Source: DATJLY01 sp035518375
GTDB lineage: Bacteria > Pseudomonadota > Alphaproteobacteria > ATCC43930 > CGMCC-115725
Reading direction: 5' to 3'
DNA: 64,000 nucleotides
Assembly (NCBI GenBank): GCA_035518375.1
Contig: DATIXQ010000104.1
Location: forward strand, 25,705-89,704
The position numbers and the translations under genes are program-made. The first letter of the stretch is position 1. Every line of letters starts with the position of its first letter. The notes under the pieces were generated by a model. The model searched no databases. It saw nothing but the letters and a program-made list of their open reading frames with translations, and was not told where the DNA came from. Positions 26,227 through 35,069 of the stretch are shown piece by piece.

Positions 26227-27114
26227 CTAGCCCCGCTTCATTCCGGCCTGTGATTCAAGCAGTTTACAAACCGCGGCCGTGTCCTGGCCGCCGAGGCCCT
26301 GCCCCAGGGCGGCGTCATAGACCGGAGCGGTCGCGGCGAAGGTCGGGGTCGGCACGCCAAGCCCGCGCGCGAAGGCGCCGATGATCGCCATGTCCTTCTG
26401 CCACACGTCGATCTTCATGGTGGGCGGCTCATAGGCGCCTTTGGCCATGAGCGGCGCGCGCAGCTCGAACACGCGCGAGGTGCCGGCGCCGGAGCCGATC
26501 ACCTTGACGATCATGTCGGGATCGAGCCCCGCCTTCATGCCGAGCACCATCGCCTCGGCGCTCGCGACGTTGTGCACGGCCACGAGCAGGTTCGCGACGA
26601 ACTTCATCCGGCTGCCATTGCCGAAGGCGCCGAGATAGTGGCAGACGCGCGCGAAATGGCGGAACACCGGCTCCGCGCGGTCATAGGCCGCGCGCTCGCC
26701 GCTCGCATAGACGGCAAGGTCGCGCGTCGCGGCCTGCGCGCCGGTGCCGGAGAGCGGACAATCGAGGAGCACGATCCCGCCCGCCGCAAGCCGGTCGCGG
26801 CAACGCTCCTTGTCGGGAATGGGAAGCGTGCTCAGTTCGGCGACGACGAGGCCGCGCGCCTTTTCCGCGTGAAGACTCTCGACCGTCGCCTCGAGGGCGG
26901 CGACGCTTGGCAACGAGGTCAGCACGAGATCGGCTCCGCGCGCCGCGGCGGCGGCCGATGGCGCGGCCGCGATCCCGTCCTGCGCAAGCTCGGCCAAGCG
27001 CTCCGGCGCGATGTCGAAGGCGGCGACCGCGAGCCCCGCCTGCGCCAGATTGCGCGCGATCGCGCCGCCCATGATGCCGGCGCCGATGACGCCGACCTTC
27101 GCTGCCGCTGCCAT
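26227..27114 (-). CDS. 3-hydroxyisobutyrate dehydrogenase-family NAD(P)-dependent oxidoreductase
   Basis: The 295-residue protein has VGVIGAGIMGGAIARNLAQAG (Rossmann GxGxMG) at the N-terminus. DCPLSGTGAQAATRDLAVYASG follows near residue 118, and GNGSRMKFVANLLVAVHNVASAEAM near residue 160 holds the catalytic Lys. It starts 2 bases after the livF stop, so it is the last gene of the livHMGF operon. The coupling suggests it oxidises or reduces what the transporter brings in. Confidence 0.87.
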   Translation of the reverse strand: MAAAAKVGVIGAGIMGGAIARNLAQAGLAVAAFDIAPERLAELAQDGIAAAPSAAAAARGADLVLTSLPSVAALEATVESLHAEKARGLVVAELSTLPIPDKERCRDRLAAGGIVLLDCPLSGTGAQAATRDLAVYASGERAAYDRAEPVFRHFARVCHYLGAFGNGSRMKFVANLLVAVHNVASAEAMVLGMKAGLDPDMIVKVIGSGAGTSRVFELRAPLMAKGAYEPPTMKIDVWQKDMAIIGAFARGLGVPTPTFAATAPVYDAALGQGLGGQDTAAVCKLLESQAGMKRG

Positions 27115-27116
27115 GC

Positions 27117-27848
27117 TCAGAGCCCCATGTAGAACTTGCGGATGAGCTCGTTGTTGTTGAGCGCGTCAGGCGATTCGCCTGCGAATGCGATCTTGCCGTG
27201 CACGATGACATAGCCGCGGTCGGCGATGCGGATGGCTTGCGTGAAATTCTGCTCGGCCATGAGCACGGTGAGCTGATACTCGTCGCGCAGCTCCTTGATC
27301 TTGTCGATGACGCGCCGCACCAGCACCGGGGCCAAGCCCACCGACGGCTCGTCGATGAGAAGAATGCGCGGCGCCGACATGAGCGCGCGCGCCAGCGCCA
27401 GCATCTGCTGTTCGCCGCCGCTCATCGAGCCCGCGAGCTGATGGCGGCGCTCCTGCAAAACCGGAAACACCCCGAAGCAATATTCGATGTTGCGTTTCAA
27501 ATGCTCGCGCGCGGTCTTGCGGTAGGCGCCAAGGTAGAGATTTTCCTCGACCGTGAGCTTCGGAAAGAGCCGTCGCCCCTCCGGCACGAGAACGACGCCG
27601 AGATCGACGATCTCCTCGGTCGACTTGCCAGTGAGCTCGTGCACCGTTCCATCGAGATCTACTGTCACCGAGCCGGCGGTCGGACGCAGCATGCCCATAA
27701 TGCATTTCATGAGCGTGCTCTTGCCGTTGCCGTTGGTGCCGAGCAGCACCACGGTCTCGCCGCCCTTCGCCTCGAGCGAGATGTCCTCGAGCACACGCAC
27801 GGCGCCGTAAGCGGCGTGGAGACCCTTGATCGCGAGGCTATTCGCCAA
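27117..27848 (-). CDS. livF: Branched-chain-type ABC transporter ATP-binding protein LivF
   Basis: The 243-residue ATPase has Walker A GTNGNGKST, the signature SGGEQQMLALARALM and Walker B ILLIDEPSVGL. It also has the LivF-type C-terminus (VLMAEQNFTQAIRIADRGYV). The start is a TTG that overlaps the end of livG by 11 bases and has GAGAGGG 6 bases upstream. It energises the HAAT-type permease formed by LivH and LivM. The ligand is not necessarily an amino acid, since this family also imports aromatic acids, urea and amides. Confidence 0.92.
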   Translation of the reverse strand: MANSLAIKGLHAAYGAVRVLEDISLEAKGGETVVLLGTNGNGKSTLMKCIMGMLRPTAGSVTVDLDGTVHELTGKSTEEIVDLGVVLVPEGRRLFPKLTVEENLYLGAYRKTAREHLKRNIEYCFGVFPVLQERRHQLAGSMSGGEQQMLALARALMSAPRILLIDEPSVGLAPVLVRRVIDKIKELRDEYQLTVLMAEQNFTQAIRIADRGYVIVHGKIAFAGESPDALNNNELIRKFYMGL

Positions 27849-28575
27849 GATAGGCCCTCTCGACCTCGGGGTTGCGGATCACTTCCTGCGGCTCGCCGTC
27901 CGCGATCTTGCGCCCGGCGACAAGCACGACGAGCCGTTCGGAAAAACTCATCACCGCACGCATGATGTGCTCGATCAGCACGATCGCAAGCCCCTGCTCG
28001 ACCAGGCGGTGGAGCACGACGAGGATGTCGTCGACCTCGGAATGTGAAAGGCCGGCCATCGACTCATCCGCGAGCAGAAGCTTCGGCTCGGCGGCCATGG
28101 CGCGCGCGAGCTCGAGCTTGCGCATCTCGATCTGTGTCAGGTCGCGCGGGCGCTTATCGGCCTTGTCCTCGAGCCCGACGAGGCCCAGAAGCTCGGCGCT
28201 CCGCTCCTCGATCGCGCGCTCGCCGAGATGCGTGCCGGAGCGCGCGTTGACTGTGTAGAGGATCGGGACCCGCAGGTTCTGCTTCACCGTCATGCTGCGG
28301 AACGGGCGCGGGAGCTGGAAGCTGCGGGCGAGGCCGAGGCGCGTGCGCTGATAGGCAGGCAACCCGTCGATCGCGGTTCCCGCGAAGCTGACCGATCCCT
28401 GCTCGTTGTGCAGCGTGCCGCAAATGCAATTGACAAGCGTGCTCTTGCCCGAGCCGTTGGGGCCGATGAGGCCAAGCCGCTCGCCCGCGCGCACCTCGAC
28501 GTCGATGCCTTCGAGCGCCACGAACCCGCCGAAGCGCTTGCCGAGCCCCTCGATCTTAAGCAACGTCTCGCTCAC
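27838..28575 (-). CDS. livG: Branched-chain-type ABC transporter ATP-binding protein LivG
   Basis: The 245-residue ATPase has Walker A GPNGSGKST, Walker B LLLADESMAGLS and the LivG-type end ADGEPQEVIRNPEVERAYLGE. The usual LSGG signature is altered to LTQIEMRKLELARAM, lacking SGG, so the signature-motif contribution in this subunit may be weak. The start is a GTG 5 bases after GGGAGG and overlaps the livM stop by 4 bases. It is part of the leftward livHMGF operon. Confidence 0.92.
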   Translation of the reverse strand: MSETLLKIEGLGKRFGGFVALEGIDVEVRAGERLGLIGPNGSGKSTLVNCICGTLHNEQGSVSFAGTAIDGLPAYQRTRLGLARSFQLPRPFRSMTVKQNLRVPILYTVNARSGTHLGERAIEERSAELLGLVGLEDKADKRPRDLTQIEMRKLELARAMAAEPKLLLADESMAGLSHSEVDDILVVLHRLVEQGLAIVLIEHIMRAVMSFSERLVVLVAGRKIADGEPQEVIRNPEVERAYLGE

Positions 28576-29516
28576 CCGCGCCTCCCGCGGCCGCGGCGCT
28601 CGAAGAGGCCGATGATGCCGTTGGGCGCAATGACGACGAACCCCACCATCAGCACGCCGACGATCAGCAGATTGACGGCCGACGAAATCGTGACCGTCGC
28701 GACCTGCTGGATCGTGCCGAGAAAGATCGCGCCGATGAGCGGCCCGAGCCAGTATTGCGTGCCGCCAATCAACGGCATGGCGATGCTGTTCACGGCGAAA
28801 GTCAGGTTGAAGCCCGAGGTCGGATCGAGATAGGTCACGTAATAGGGCAGCGGCGCGCCCGCCATTCCCATGAGCGCGCCCGAGAGCGTGGTCGAGATGA
28901 GTTTGAGGCGGAGCGTCGGCACGCCCGAGGCCTCGGCCGACATCTCGTCGTCGCGGATCGTGGCAAGGCCGTAGCCCAGGGTCGAATGCTCGATCGTGCG
29001 CGCGATCGCGATCGAGAGCCCCGCCAGGATCAGCATGATCAGGAAGAGATACTGGATGTAGCTGCCGATCAAAGGCGCGGTCTGCGGCCGGATGATATAG
29101 ACGCCGCGCGAGCCGCCGACATAGTCCCAGTTGGTGATGAGGGTCTGCAGCACGACCGCGAGCGCGAGCGTCGAGATGGCGAAGAAGACGCCGCGCAAGC
29201 GCAGCGTGAGATAGCCCATGCCGAGCCCGAGAAGGCCGGCCAGCACGCCGCCCGCCAGGATCAGCACGGGAATGGGCGGCCCCCACAATTTATGCAGCAC
29301 GACCGAGCAATAGGCGCCAATGGCGAGAAAGGCGGCGGTGCCGAAGTTGAGGTAGCCGGTGTAGCCGCCGAGGATGTTCCATGCCGTCGACAGCACGATG
29401 TATTGCAGCACGAGATATGACGCGAAGAAGAAGTAATCGTTGCTGACGAGGCGCGAGAGCGCGAACACCACGGCCACGGTGACGGCGGTGAGGATCCAGA
29501 ATGTGCCGGTCTTCAT
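28572..29516 (-). CDS. livM: Branched-chain-type ABC transporter permease LivM
   Basis: The 314-residue membrane protein has about nine hydrophobic helices and the LivM pattern NILGGYTGYLNFGTAAFLAIGAY near residue 47. The EAA-like loop is at YGLATIRDDEMSAEASGVPTLRLKLI (about 176-201). It pairs with LivH to form the membrane channel. Its start abuts the livH stop directly. Confidence 0.9.
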   Translation of the reverse strand: MKTGTFWILTAVTVAVVFALSRLVSNDYFFFASYLVLQYIVLSTAWNILGGYTGYLNFGTAAFLAIGAYCSVVLHKLWGPPIPVLILAGGVLAGLLGLGMGYLTLRLRGVFFAISTLALAVVLQTLITNWDYVGGSRGVYIIRPQTAPLIGSYIQYLFLIMLILAGLSIAIARTIEHSTLGYGLATIRDDEMSAEASGVPTLRLKLISTTLSGALMGMAGAPLPYYVTYLDPTSGFNLTFAVNSIAMPLIGGTQYWLGPLIGAIFLGTIQQVATVTISSAVNLLIVGVLMVGFVVIAPNGIIGLFERRGRGRRG

Positions 29517-30383
29517 CTAGCGACCCATGATCCCGGTCGGGCGGAATCCCAACGTCAGCAGCAGGAACCCGAAGGCCACGGCCGGCGACCACGAAGGGCC
29601 ATAGAAGGTCGCGGTGATGTTCTCGGCAATGCCGATGAGGATCGCCGCCGTGAACATGCCGGGGAAGCTTCCCATGCCGCCCAGCACGCAGATCGCAAAG
29701 ACGCGCCCGATATAGTCGCGCCCGATCGACGGCTCGACCGGCTGAATGATGATGAGGCACGATCCGGCGAGCGCGGCGGTCGCGATCGAGATCGAGAACG
29801 CGATCCGCTTGATGTGCGTCGGATTGACCGACATGAGACGGAGCGCACCCGAATCCTGCGGCACGGCGAGGATCGCGCGGCCAAGGAACGTGCGCGACAG
29901 AAAGAGCTGAAGGATCGCGACGAGAACCACGGACACGGCTGCCGGCACGAGCATCCTGAGCGGCAGGTCGACCTCGCCCAGATGCAGGCTCGGGCCGATA
30001 TAGGGCGCCTCGACGAAGCGGTAATCGACGCCGAAGATGAGGATGAGCGCCACCTCGGTGATGAACAGAAGCCCGAAGAAGAAGGCGAGGCCGCGCAAGC
30101 CTTCCTCGCCGCGCCGCTCGAACGACCAGTAATAGGTCTCGTAGATGAGCCAGCCCAGCAGCAGGAAGCCGGGGATCACGAGCACGCCCGCCAGGATCGG
30201 ATCGATGCCGAAATTGGAGTTGAGGATATAGGCGGTGAAGGAGCCGAGGATGATGAAGGCGGGATGCGCGAGGTTGCCGATGTCGAGCATGCCGAACGAG
30301 ATGGCGATGCCGACCGTGACCGCAGCATAGAAGCCGCCGAGCAGGATACCGGATGCCACGGCGTTGAGCAGGAGATCTGTCAT
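29517..30383 (-). CDS. livH: Branched-chain-type ABC transporter permease LivH
   Basis: The 288-residue permease begins LLLNAVASGILLGGFYAAVTVGIAISFGMLDIGNLAHPAFI, the standard LivH start. It has the loop GRAILAVPQDSGALRLMSVNPTHIKRIAF and a Gly-rich GGMGSFPGMFTAAILIG near residue 230. It is the first gene of the livHMGF-dehydrogenase operon. No Shine-Dalgarno site stands out upstream of its ATG. No binding-protein gene is nearby; the closest LivK-type gene is at 5345. Confidence 0.9.
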   Translation of the reverse strand: MTDLLLNAVASGILLGGFYAAVTVGIAISFGMLDIGNLAHPAFIILGSFTAYILNSNFGIDPILAGVLVIPGFLLLGWLIYETYYWSFERRGEEGLRGLAFFFGLLFITEVALILIFGVDYRFVEAPYIGPSLHLGEVDLPLRMLVPAAVSVVLVAILQLFLSRTFLGRAILAVPQDSGALRLMSVNPTHIKRIAFSISIATAALAGSCLIIIQPVEPSIGRDYIGRVFAICVLGGMGSFPGMFTAAILIGIAENITATFYGPSWSPAVAFGFLLLTLGFRPTGIMGR

Positions 30384-30868
30384 ATGATGGCGGCGGTGCG
30401 GCTCAGCGGAGCGCGGGCGCGCCGGCCCGGGCCCCGGGCGGTCGAAGAACGAGGCGGTGCCCGCATCGGATGGTCGCTCCCTGATCCGCGCCCCAGGTTG
30501 AATGCCCCGGAGCCAGTTATCGCTCGCGTCTTACTAGCCTTGATCGTGGCGCGGTGCAATTGCCCTGTAGCGGCCCTCGCGGCGGCGCGTACACGAGCAG
30601 CGAATGCCCCGCAAGCACTGCAACCGTGATGCGCTCATATGGAAACCCGCAGCAACCGCGCTCACGCCGTTCACAAGATGTAGAAGCGCGCGGAACCGGA
30701 CACAGTATTGCTTGTTTGCTGAAAGACCGCGGATTGTTGGCTCGCGACCATTGGTACAATTCAACGCGCATTTTATGCTTAATTCGCGAAATTCGTTTGC
30801 TCCCGATTTCCGCCACTCATAGACTGTGGCAGTTTGATTTCCGCGGTCAGAGCAAAAGGGAGGCCGGC
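30384..30868. other. 485-base intergenic region with a probable rightward promoter
   Basis: No convincing gene is seen. The first 150 bases are very GC-rich and contain short GGCC/CCGGG self-complementary runs. The region from about 30700 to 30850 is AT-richer. It contains the palindrome ATTGGTACAAT (30750-30760). A possible promoter is TTGGTA (30751-30756), 17 bases, TATGCT (30774-30779), reading toward the small gene at 30869. The -35 box overlaps the palindrome. Confidence 0.45.
30750..30760. promoter_or_regulatory. ATTGGTACAAT palindrome overlapping a candidate -35 box
   Basis: The site is ATTG-GTA-CAAT. The same 11 bases occur at 59551-59561 upstream of marR. Position over a -35 element is typical of a repressor site. 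The regulator is unknown; a MarR or GntR-type protein is possible. Confidence 0.4.
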
Positions 30869-31087
30869 ATGCGGATCTACACCGTGACAAGCGACGGCAC
30901 GCCCGCGGCAGTCGTGCGCGCGGACAATCCTGCCGACGCGATCGACACCGCACGCGCGCTTGCAGCGCCGGTCGCGCTGGAGGGGCACCTCGCCGTGCGC
31001 GACCCCAACGACAGCGAGATGGTGAGCTGGCTCGAGCGGCGCGACGACCACGTGCTGCCGGCGTTCGCTGCCGAAAAGGCTGCATGA
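30869..31087 (+). CDS. Small hypothetical protein (72 aa)
   Basis: The protein begins MRIYTVTSDGTPAAVVRADNPADAIDTARAL and ends with WLERRDDHVLPAFAAEKAA. It resembles a small soluble alpha/beta unit. AAAAGGGAGG lies 6 bases before the ATG, which supports translation. There is no recognised domain. The gene at 31098 starts 10 bases later, so the two are likely co-expressed. Confidence 0.55.
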   Translation: MRIYTVTSDGTPAAVVRADNPADAIDTARALAAPVALEGHLAVRDPNDSEMVSWLERRDDHVLPAFAAEKAA

Positions 31088-31097
31088 GGACTCTCGG

Positions 31098-31298
31098 ATG
31101 ACGGAAGCGCTCCTCGAGACCGACGAGGCGGAAAGGATCGCCGGCGACCTTGCCGCGAAGTATGGCGAAGATGCGATCGGCTTTGTGCGCGCGCGCGCCG
31201 ATCGCGCGCAGGAAATCGGCGACGAGCTCGCCTGGAATGCTTGGCAGGCCGTGCTCGATGCCACGGAATCCCTGCTCGCGCGGCGCGAGGACGATTAG
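31098..31298 (+). CDS. Small hypothetical helical protein (66 aa)
   Basis: The sequence is rich in Ala, Glu, Asp and Arg and appears wholly alpha-helical (TEALLETDEAERIAGDLAAK, then AWNAWQAVLDATESLLARRED). GAGGA precedes the ATG. No family is recognised. It forms a two-gene unit with the 72-residue protein upstream. Confidence 0.5.
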   Translation: MTEALLETDEAERIAGDLAAKYGEDAIGFVRARADRAQEIGDELAWNAWQAVLDATESLLARREDD

Positions 31299-31346
31299 CG
31301 CCGCGCATCGTTGACGCGCCCGCCCGCAACGAATAGCGTTCCGGGC

Positions 31347-32135
31347 ATGGCGCAGTACCAAACCCTCCTGACCGAACGGATCGAGCCGGCGGTTCTGCGC
31401 GTCACGCTCAACCGCCCGCAGGCGGCCAACGCGCTCAACACCGAAATGGGGCGCGAGCTCCTTTCGCTGTGGAGCGCCCTCGCGGATGCGAGCGACATAC
31501 GCTGCGTCGTGCTGACCGGCGCGGGGACCCGCGCCTTCTGCGGCGGCGCCGACCTGAAGGAGCGTCAGGGCATGAGCGATGCCGACTGGCAGGCGCAGCA
31601 CATCATCTTCGAGCGTCACTACTGGGCGCTTCTCGATGTGCCGATGCCGGTCATCGCCGCCGTCAACGGCCATGCCTATGCCGGCGGGCTCGAGATGATC
31701 CTCGCGTGCGATTTCGCTTACGCCGTGCCGGGCGCGCGCTTCGCCTTGACCGAGACGACGCTCGGCATCATGCCGGGCGCAGGCGGCACGCAGCTTCTGC
31801 CGCGCGCGGTGGGCGAACGCCGCGCCAAGGAGATGATCCTGACGGGCCGCCCCTTCACGGCCGAGGAAGCGCAGGAGTGGGGCCTCGTCAACCGGCTGGT
31901 CGCGCCCGAGGCACTCATGGATGCGAGCCTCGCCACCGCGGCGCAGATTGCCGAGAACGCGCCTTTGGCGGTGCGCCAGGCGAAGAAGTCGATCCACACC
32001 GGCCTGCAGATGGATCTGAAGAACGCGTTTCTGTTCGAGATCGAGGCTTATAACCGGCTCGTCCCGACCGAGGACCGGCGCGAAGGCATCACTGCCTTCA
32101 ACGAGAAGCGGAAGCCCCGCTTCACGGGGCGCTGA
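31347..32135 (+). CDS. Enoyl-CoA hydratase/isomerase family protein
   Basis: The 262-residue crotonase-fold enzyme hydrates or isomerises acyl-CoA thioesters in the cytoplasm. The oxyanion-hole segments are AFCGGADLKE and HAYAGGLEM. Both catalytic Glu positions of true hydratases are kept (GGLEM and LTETTLG), as is the conserved IMPGAGGTQLLPRAVG. The acyl-CoA dehydrogenase gene begins 3 bases after its stop, so the pair is an operon for part of a beta-oxidation-like route. Confidence 0.9.
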   Translation: MAQYQTLLTERIEPAVLRVTLNRPQAANALNTEMGRELLSLWSALADASDIRCVVLTGAGTRAFCGGADLKERQGMSDADWQAQHIIFERHYWALLDVPMPVIAAVNGHAYAGGLEMILACDFAYAVPGARFALTETTLGIMPGAGGTQLLPRAVGERRAKEMILTGRPFTAEEAQEWGLVNRLVAPEALMDASLATAAQIAENAPLAVRQAKKSIHTGLQMDLKNAFLFEIEAYNRLVPTEDRREGITAFNEKRKPRFTGR

Positions 32136-32138
32136 GCG

Positions 32139-33314
32139 ATGAGCGAGACCGCGCTGCCGCTGGGCGAGGATTTCGCCGAGATTCGCGCCGCCGTGCGCCG
32201 CATCTGCGAGGGCTTTCCCGGCGCCTATTGGCGCGAGCGCGAGGCGAAGTCGGAATATCCGGAAGCCTTCGTCTCCGCGCTGACCAAGGCGGGTTATCTC
32301 GGCGTGCTCATTCCCGAGCACTACGGCGGGTCGGGCCTGCCGCTTCGCGCTGCCTCGGTGATGCTCGAGGAGATCCACGGCGCGGGGTGCAACGCCGGCG
32401 CCTGCCACGCGCAGATGTACATCATGGGAACGCTGCTCAGGCACGGCAGTGCGGCACAAAAGGAGCGCTATCTGCCGAAGATCGCGTCGGGCGAGCTCAG
32501 GCTCCAGGCGTTCGGCGTGACCGAGCCGACGACCGGCTCCGACACGACGCAGTTGAAGACGCGCGCGGAGCGGCGCGGCAACGATCGCTTCGTTGTGCGC
32601 GGGCAGAAGGTGTGGACCTCGCGCGCGCGGCAGTCGGACCTGATGCTTCTTCTCGCGCGCACCACGCCTGCGGAGGAAGTGAAGCGGCGCGGCGACGGGC
32701 TTTCGGTGTTCATCGTCGATCTCAACGAAGCGCGCGGCAAGGGCGTCGAGATCCGCCCGCTCGACGCGATGATCAACCACAACACCAACGAGATCTTCTT
32801 CGACGATCTCGAAGTCCCGGCCGAGAACCTCGTCGGCGAAGAAGGCAAGGGCTTCCGCTACATCCTCGACGGCATGAACGCCGAGCGCATCCTCATCGCA
32901 TCGGAGGCGCTGGGCGACGCGCGCTGGTTCGTGCGCACCGCCGTCGCTTATGCCGGCAGCCGCGTGGTGTTCGGGCGCCCCATTGGGCAGAACCAGGGCG
33001 TGGCATTTCCGATCGCCAAGGCGCACGCCGAGACCGAGGCGGCCGACCTCATGGTGCGGAAGGCCGCGGCACTCTTCGACGCGGGCGCGCCGTGCGGGCC
33101 CGAGGCCAACATGGCGAAGCTTCTCGCCGCCGACGCGTCATGGCATGCCGGCGAGGCCTGCTTTCAGACGCATGGCGGATTTGCCTTCGCGCGCGAGTAC
33201 GACGTCGAGCGCAAATGGCGCGAGACACGGCTGTTCCAGACTGCGCCCATCTCGACGAACCTCGTCCTGGCATATATCGCCGAGCACGTGTTGGGCTTGC
33301 CGCGGTCCTACTGA
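32139..33314 (+). CDS. Acyl-CoA dehydrogenase
   Basis: The 391-residue flavoenzyme has the family regions GVTEPTTGSDTTQLKT (FAD binding, residues about 126-141), KVWTSRARQSDLMLLLART, and the C-terminal helical domain with GRPIGQNQGVAFPIAKAH. The catalytic Glu is probably the one in QTHGGFAFAREYDVER. It is co-transcribed with the enoyl-CoA hydratase, consistent with CoA-thioester breakdown. The substrate chain is not predictable. Confidence 0.92.
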   Translation: MSETALPLGEDFAEIRAAVRRICEGFPGAYWREREAKSEYPEAFVSALTKAGYLGVLIPEHYGGSGLPLRAASVMLEEIHGAGCNAGACHAQMYIMGTLLRHGSAAQKERYLPKIASGELRLQAFGVTEPTTGSDTTQLKTRAERRGNDRFVVRGQKVWTSRARQSDLMLLLARTTPAEEVKRRGDGLSVFIVDLNEARGKGVEIRPLDAMINHNTNEIFFDDLEVPAENLVGEEGKGFRYILDGMNAERILIASEALGDARWFVRTAVAYAGSRVVFGRPIGQNQGVAFPIAKAHAETEAADLMVRKAAALFDAGAPCGPEANMAKLLAADASWHAGEACFQTHGGFAFAREYDVERKWRETRLFQTAPISTNLVLAYIAEHVLGLPRSY

Positions 33315-33358
33315 ACGAGGCAATATCGCCGGCACCCCGCCAAATCCTGGAGACAGAA

Positions 33359-33601
33359 ATGGCCGATCCGATTCCCGCACAAAAGAGCCCCTACGGCGTC
33401 CAGGTCGAGGCCGGACAGCGCTATGTCTGGTGCGCCTGCGGGCGCAGCAAGTCGCAGCCCTTCTGCGACGGGACGCACAAGGATTTCGGGCTCCGGCCGG
33501 TCCCGTTCGTCGCCGAGAAGACCGAGCAGGCATGGCTCTGCGGCTGCAAGGCAAGCGGCAACAAGCCGTTCTGCGACGGCTCCCACAAGAAAGTCCCATG
33601 A
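33359..33601 (+). CDS. CDGSH-type iron-sulfur protein (two motifs)
   Basis: The 80-residue protein carries two CDGSH-type motifs, CACGRSKSQPFCDGTH and CGCKASGNKPFCDGSH. Each should bind a 2Fe-2S cluster through three Cys and one His. Tandem-motif CDGSH proteins are small soluble redox or iron-handling proteins. The stop overlaps the start of the next gene (ATGA). It probably belongs to the operon that starts with the enoyl-CoA hydratase. Confidence 0.9.
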   Translation: MADPIPAQKSPYGVQVEAGQRYVWCACGRSKSQPFCDGTHKDFGLRPVPFVAEKTEQAWLCGCKASGNKPFCDGSHKKVP

Positions 33602-33891
33602 CGCCGCGGCTTGCACTTCTCTTGATCGTGCCGCTGGTGGCGCTCGCGCCAAACCTCTCGAGCGCGGCCGATCAGCGGGATTTTCCCGACGCGCAGATGA
33701 TGCAACAGTTCGCCGAGGCACAGCGGCTCGCGCGGCAGGCGGGCGAGGACATGGTCCGAGCAATGGATGCGCTCGCCCGCGCCGTGCCACGCTACGGCAT
33801 GCCGTACCTCGATCGCGACGGCAACATCGTCATCCCGCGCGTGCCGCGCGGGACGCCTGTCCCGGACGAGGGTCCGTCCGGCTCGCTCTAG
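33598..33891 (+). CDS. Small exported hypothetical protein (97 aa)
   Basis: A clear Sec signal peptide (RLALLLIVPLVALAPNLSSA) is followed by an amphipathic helix (AQMMQQFAEAQRLARQAGEDMVRAMDAL) and a Pro-rich tail. Its start overlaps the CDGSH stop, so the two are translationally coupled. No family is assigned. It probably acts in the periplasm. Confidence 0.6.
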   Translation: MTPRLALLLIVPLVALAPNLSSAADQRDFPDAQMMQQFAEAQRLARQAGEDMVRAMDALARAVPRYGMPYLDRDGNIVIPRVPRGTPVPDEGPSGSL

Positions 33892-33898
33892 GCGGCCG

Positions 33899-34393
33899 CT
33901 ATTTGAGGCGGTCGCGGATCGCGTCGAGCCCGGCCTTGGCGCAGGCATCGTCGAGATTGCCGCCGGGCGCGCCCGCGGCGCCGATCGCACCTACCACCTC
34001 GTCGCCGACCTTGATGACGACCCCACCCTGGAACAGCAGCAGGTGCGGCAGCTTCGAGGTGAGCGTCGCGAGCGTCGTGGTCTTGGCGCGCTCGACGAGA
34101 GGGCCGGTGTCACTCTTGAAAGTGACGGCCGTGTAGGCCTTGTCATGCGCGCTGTCGATGGTGTGGATGCCGGCGTTGTCGCCGCGCAGGCTCGCCTGCG
34201 TCACGCCGTCGACATCGACCAGCACCGCCGTCTCGGCATAGTGATCCTTGGCGCAGCTCGCGACCGCGGCGCCGACCGCCTCGTTGGCGAGCGCCGCCGA
34301 AATCCGGTGCGTCGGCAGCAGATCGGCGGCAAAGGCGGACGTGGCAACGGCGAGTGCCAACGGCACGGCGGCAGTGGCGGCAAAGCGGATCAT
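33899..34393 (-). CDS. GlcG/HbpS-like heme-binding family protein, exported
   Basis: The 164-residue product has a signal peptide (IRFAATAAVPLALAVATSAFA). The GlcG/HbpS-type domain includes VLVDVDGVTQASLRGDNAG, HDKAYTAVTFKSDTGPL and GGVVIKVGDEVVGAIGAAGAPGGNLDDACAKAGL. GGGAGG precedes the ATG. Members bind heme or occur beside redox enzymes; the role here is unknown. It is convergent with the preceding small gene and divergent from the AlgH gene. Confidence 0.8.
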   Translation of the reverse strand: MIRFAATAAVPLALAVATSAFAADLLPTHRISAALANEAVGAAVASCAKDHYAETAVLVDVDGVTQASLRGDNAGIHTIDSAHDKAYTAVTFKSDTGPLVERAKTTTLATLTSKLPHLLLFQGGVVIKVGDEVVGAIGAAGAPGGNLDDACAKAGLDAIRDRLK

Positions 34394-34451
34394 CCTGTCC
34401 TCCCGGGTCTCTTGCGGCACCATGATCACCCTGCCTTAATGGCGGCGCAAC

Positions 34452-35069
34452 ATGGCCCGGGCCCGCCTTCTCGCCCCGATCCTCGCACTCGCCGCCGCGG
34501 CGCTGCTCCTGGCGGCGCGCCCGCAAGGCGATGAGAAGGAAGGACCCGCCTCCCTTGCCGGCCAGTTCCTCATTGCGGCGCCCGACATGGGCGACCCGCG
34601 CTTTGCCGAGACCGTCATCCTCATGGTGCATCACGACGAGACCGGCGCGTTCGGCATCGTCATCAACCGCCCGGTCGAGACGCGCTCTCTCGCGAGCCTG
34701 CTCGAGGCGCTCGGCGACAAAGACCCGTCGGCCAAGGGCGACGTGCAGATCTATGCCGGCGGGCCGGTCGAGCCGGCGATCGGTTTCGTCGTCCACAGCG
34801 CCGAGTACCGCCGCGCCGGCACCCTCGCGATCGACGGCCAGGTCGCCGTCACCTCGAACCCCGAGGTGCTGCGCGACATGGGCGCCGGCAAGGGTCCAGC
34901 CCAGTCGCTAGTGGCGTTCGGCTATGCCGGCTGGGGCCCCGGCCAGCTCGAGAACGAGCTGGCGCAGCACGCCTGGTTCACCGAGCCCGAGGACCCGAAG
35001 CTGGTGTTCGACCCCGACCGCGCCGACCTGTGGAAGAAGGCGCTCGACCGTCGCGACCGGGCACTTTAG
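34452..35069 (+). CDS. YqgE/AlgH family protein with N-terminal hydrophobic extension
   Basis: The 205-residue protein matches YqgE/AlgH: GQFLIAAPDMGDPRFAETVILMVHHDETGAFGIVINRP, YAGGPVEPAIGFVVHS and FGYAGWGPGQLENELAQHAWF. Family members usually begin at the LxGxFLIAxP block. Here about 35 extra residues precede it, with a hydrophobic stretch (LLAPILALAAAALLLAARP) that looks like a signal or anchor. The function of the family is not settled. Confidence 0.85.
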   Translation: MARARLLAPILALAAAALLLAARPQGDEKEGPASLAGQFLIAAPDMGDPRFAETVILMVHHDETGAFGIVINRPVETRSLASLLEALGDKDPSAKGDVQIYAGGPVEPAIGFVVHSAEYRRAGTLAIDGQVAVTSNPEVLRDMGAGKGPAQSLVAFGYAGWGPGQLENELAQHAWFTEPEDPKLVFDPDRADLWKKALDRRDRAL

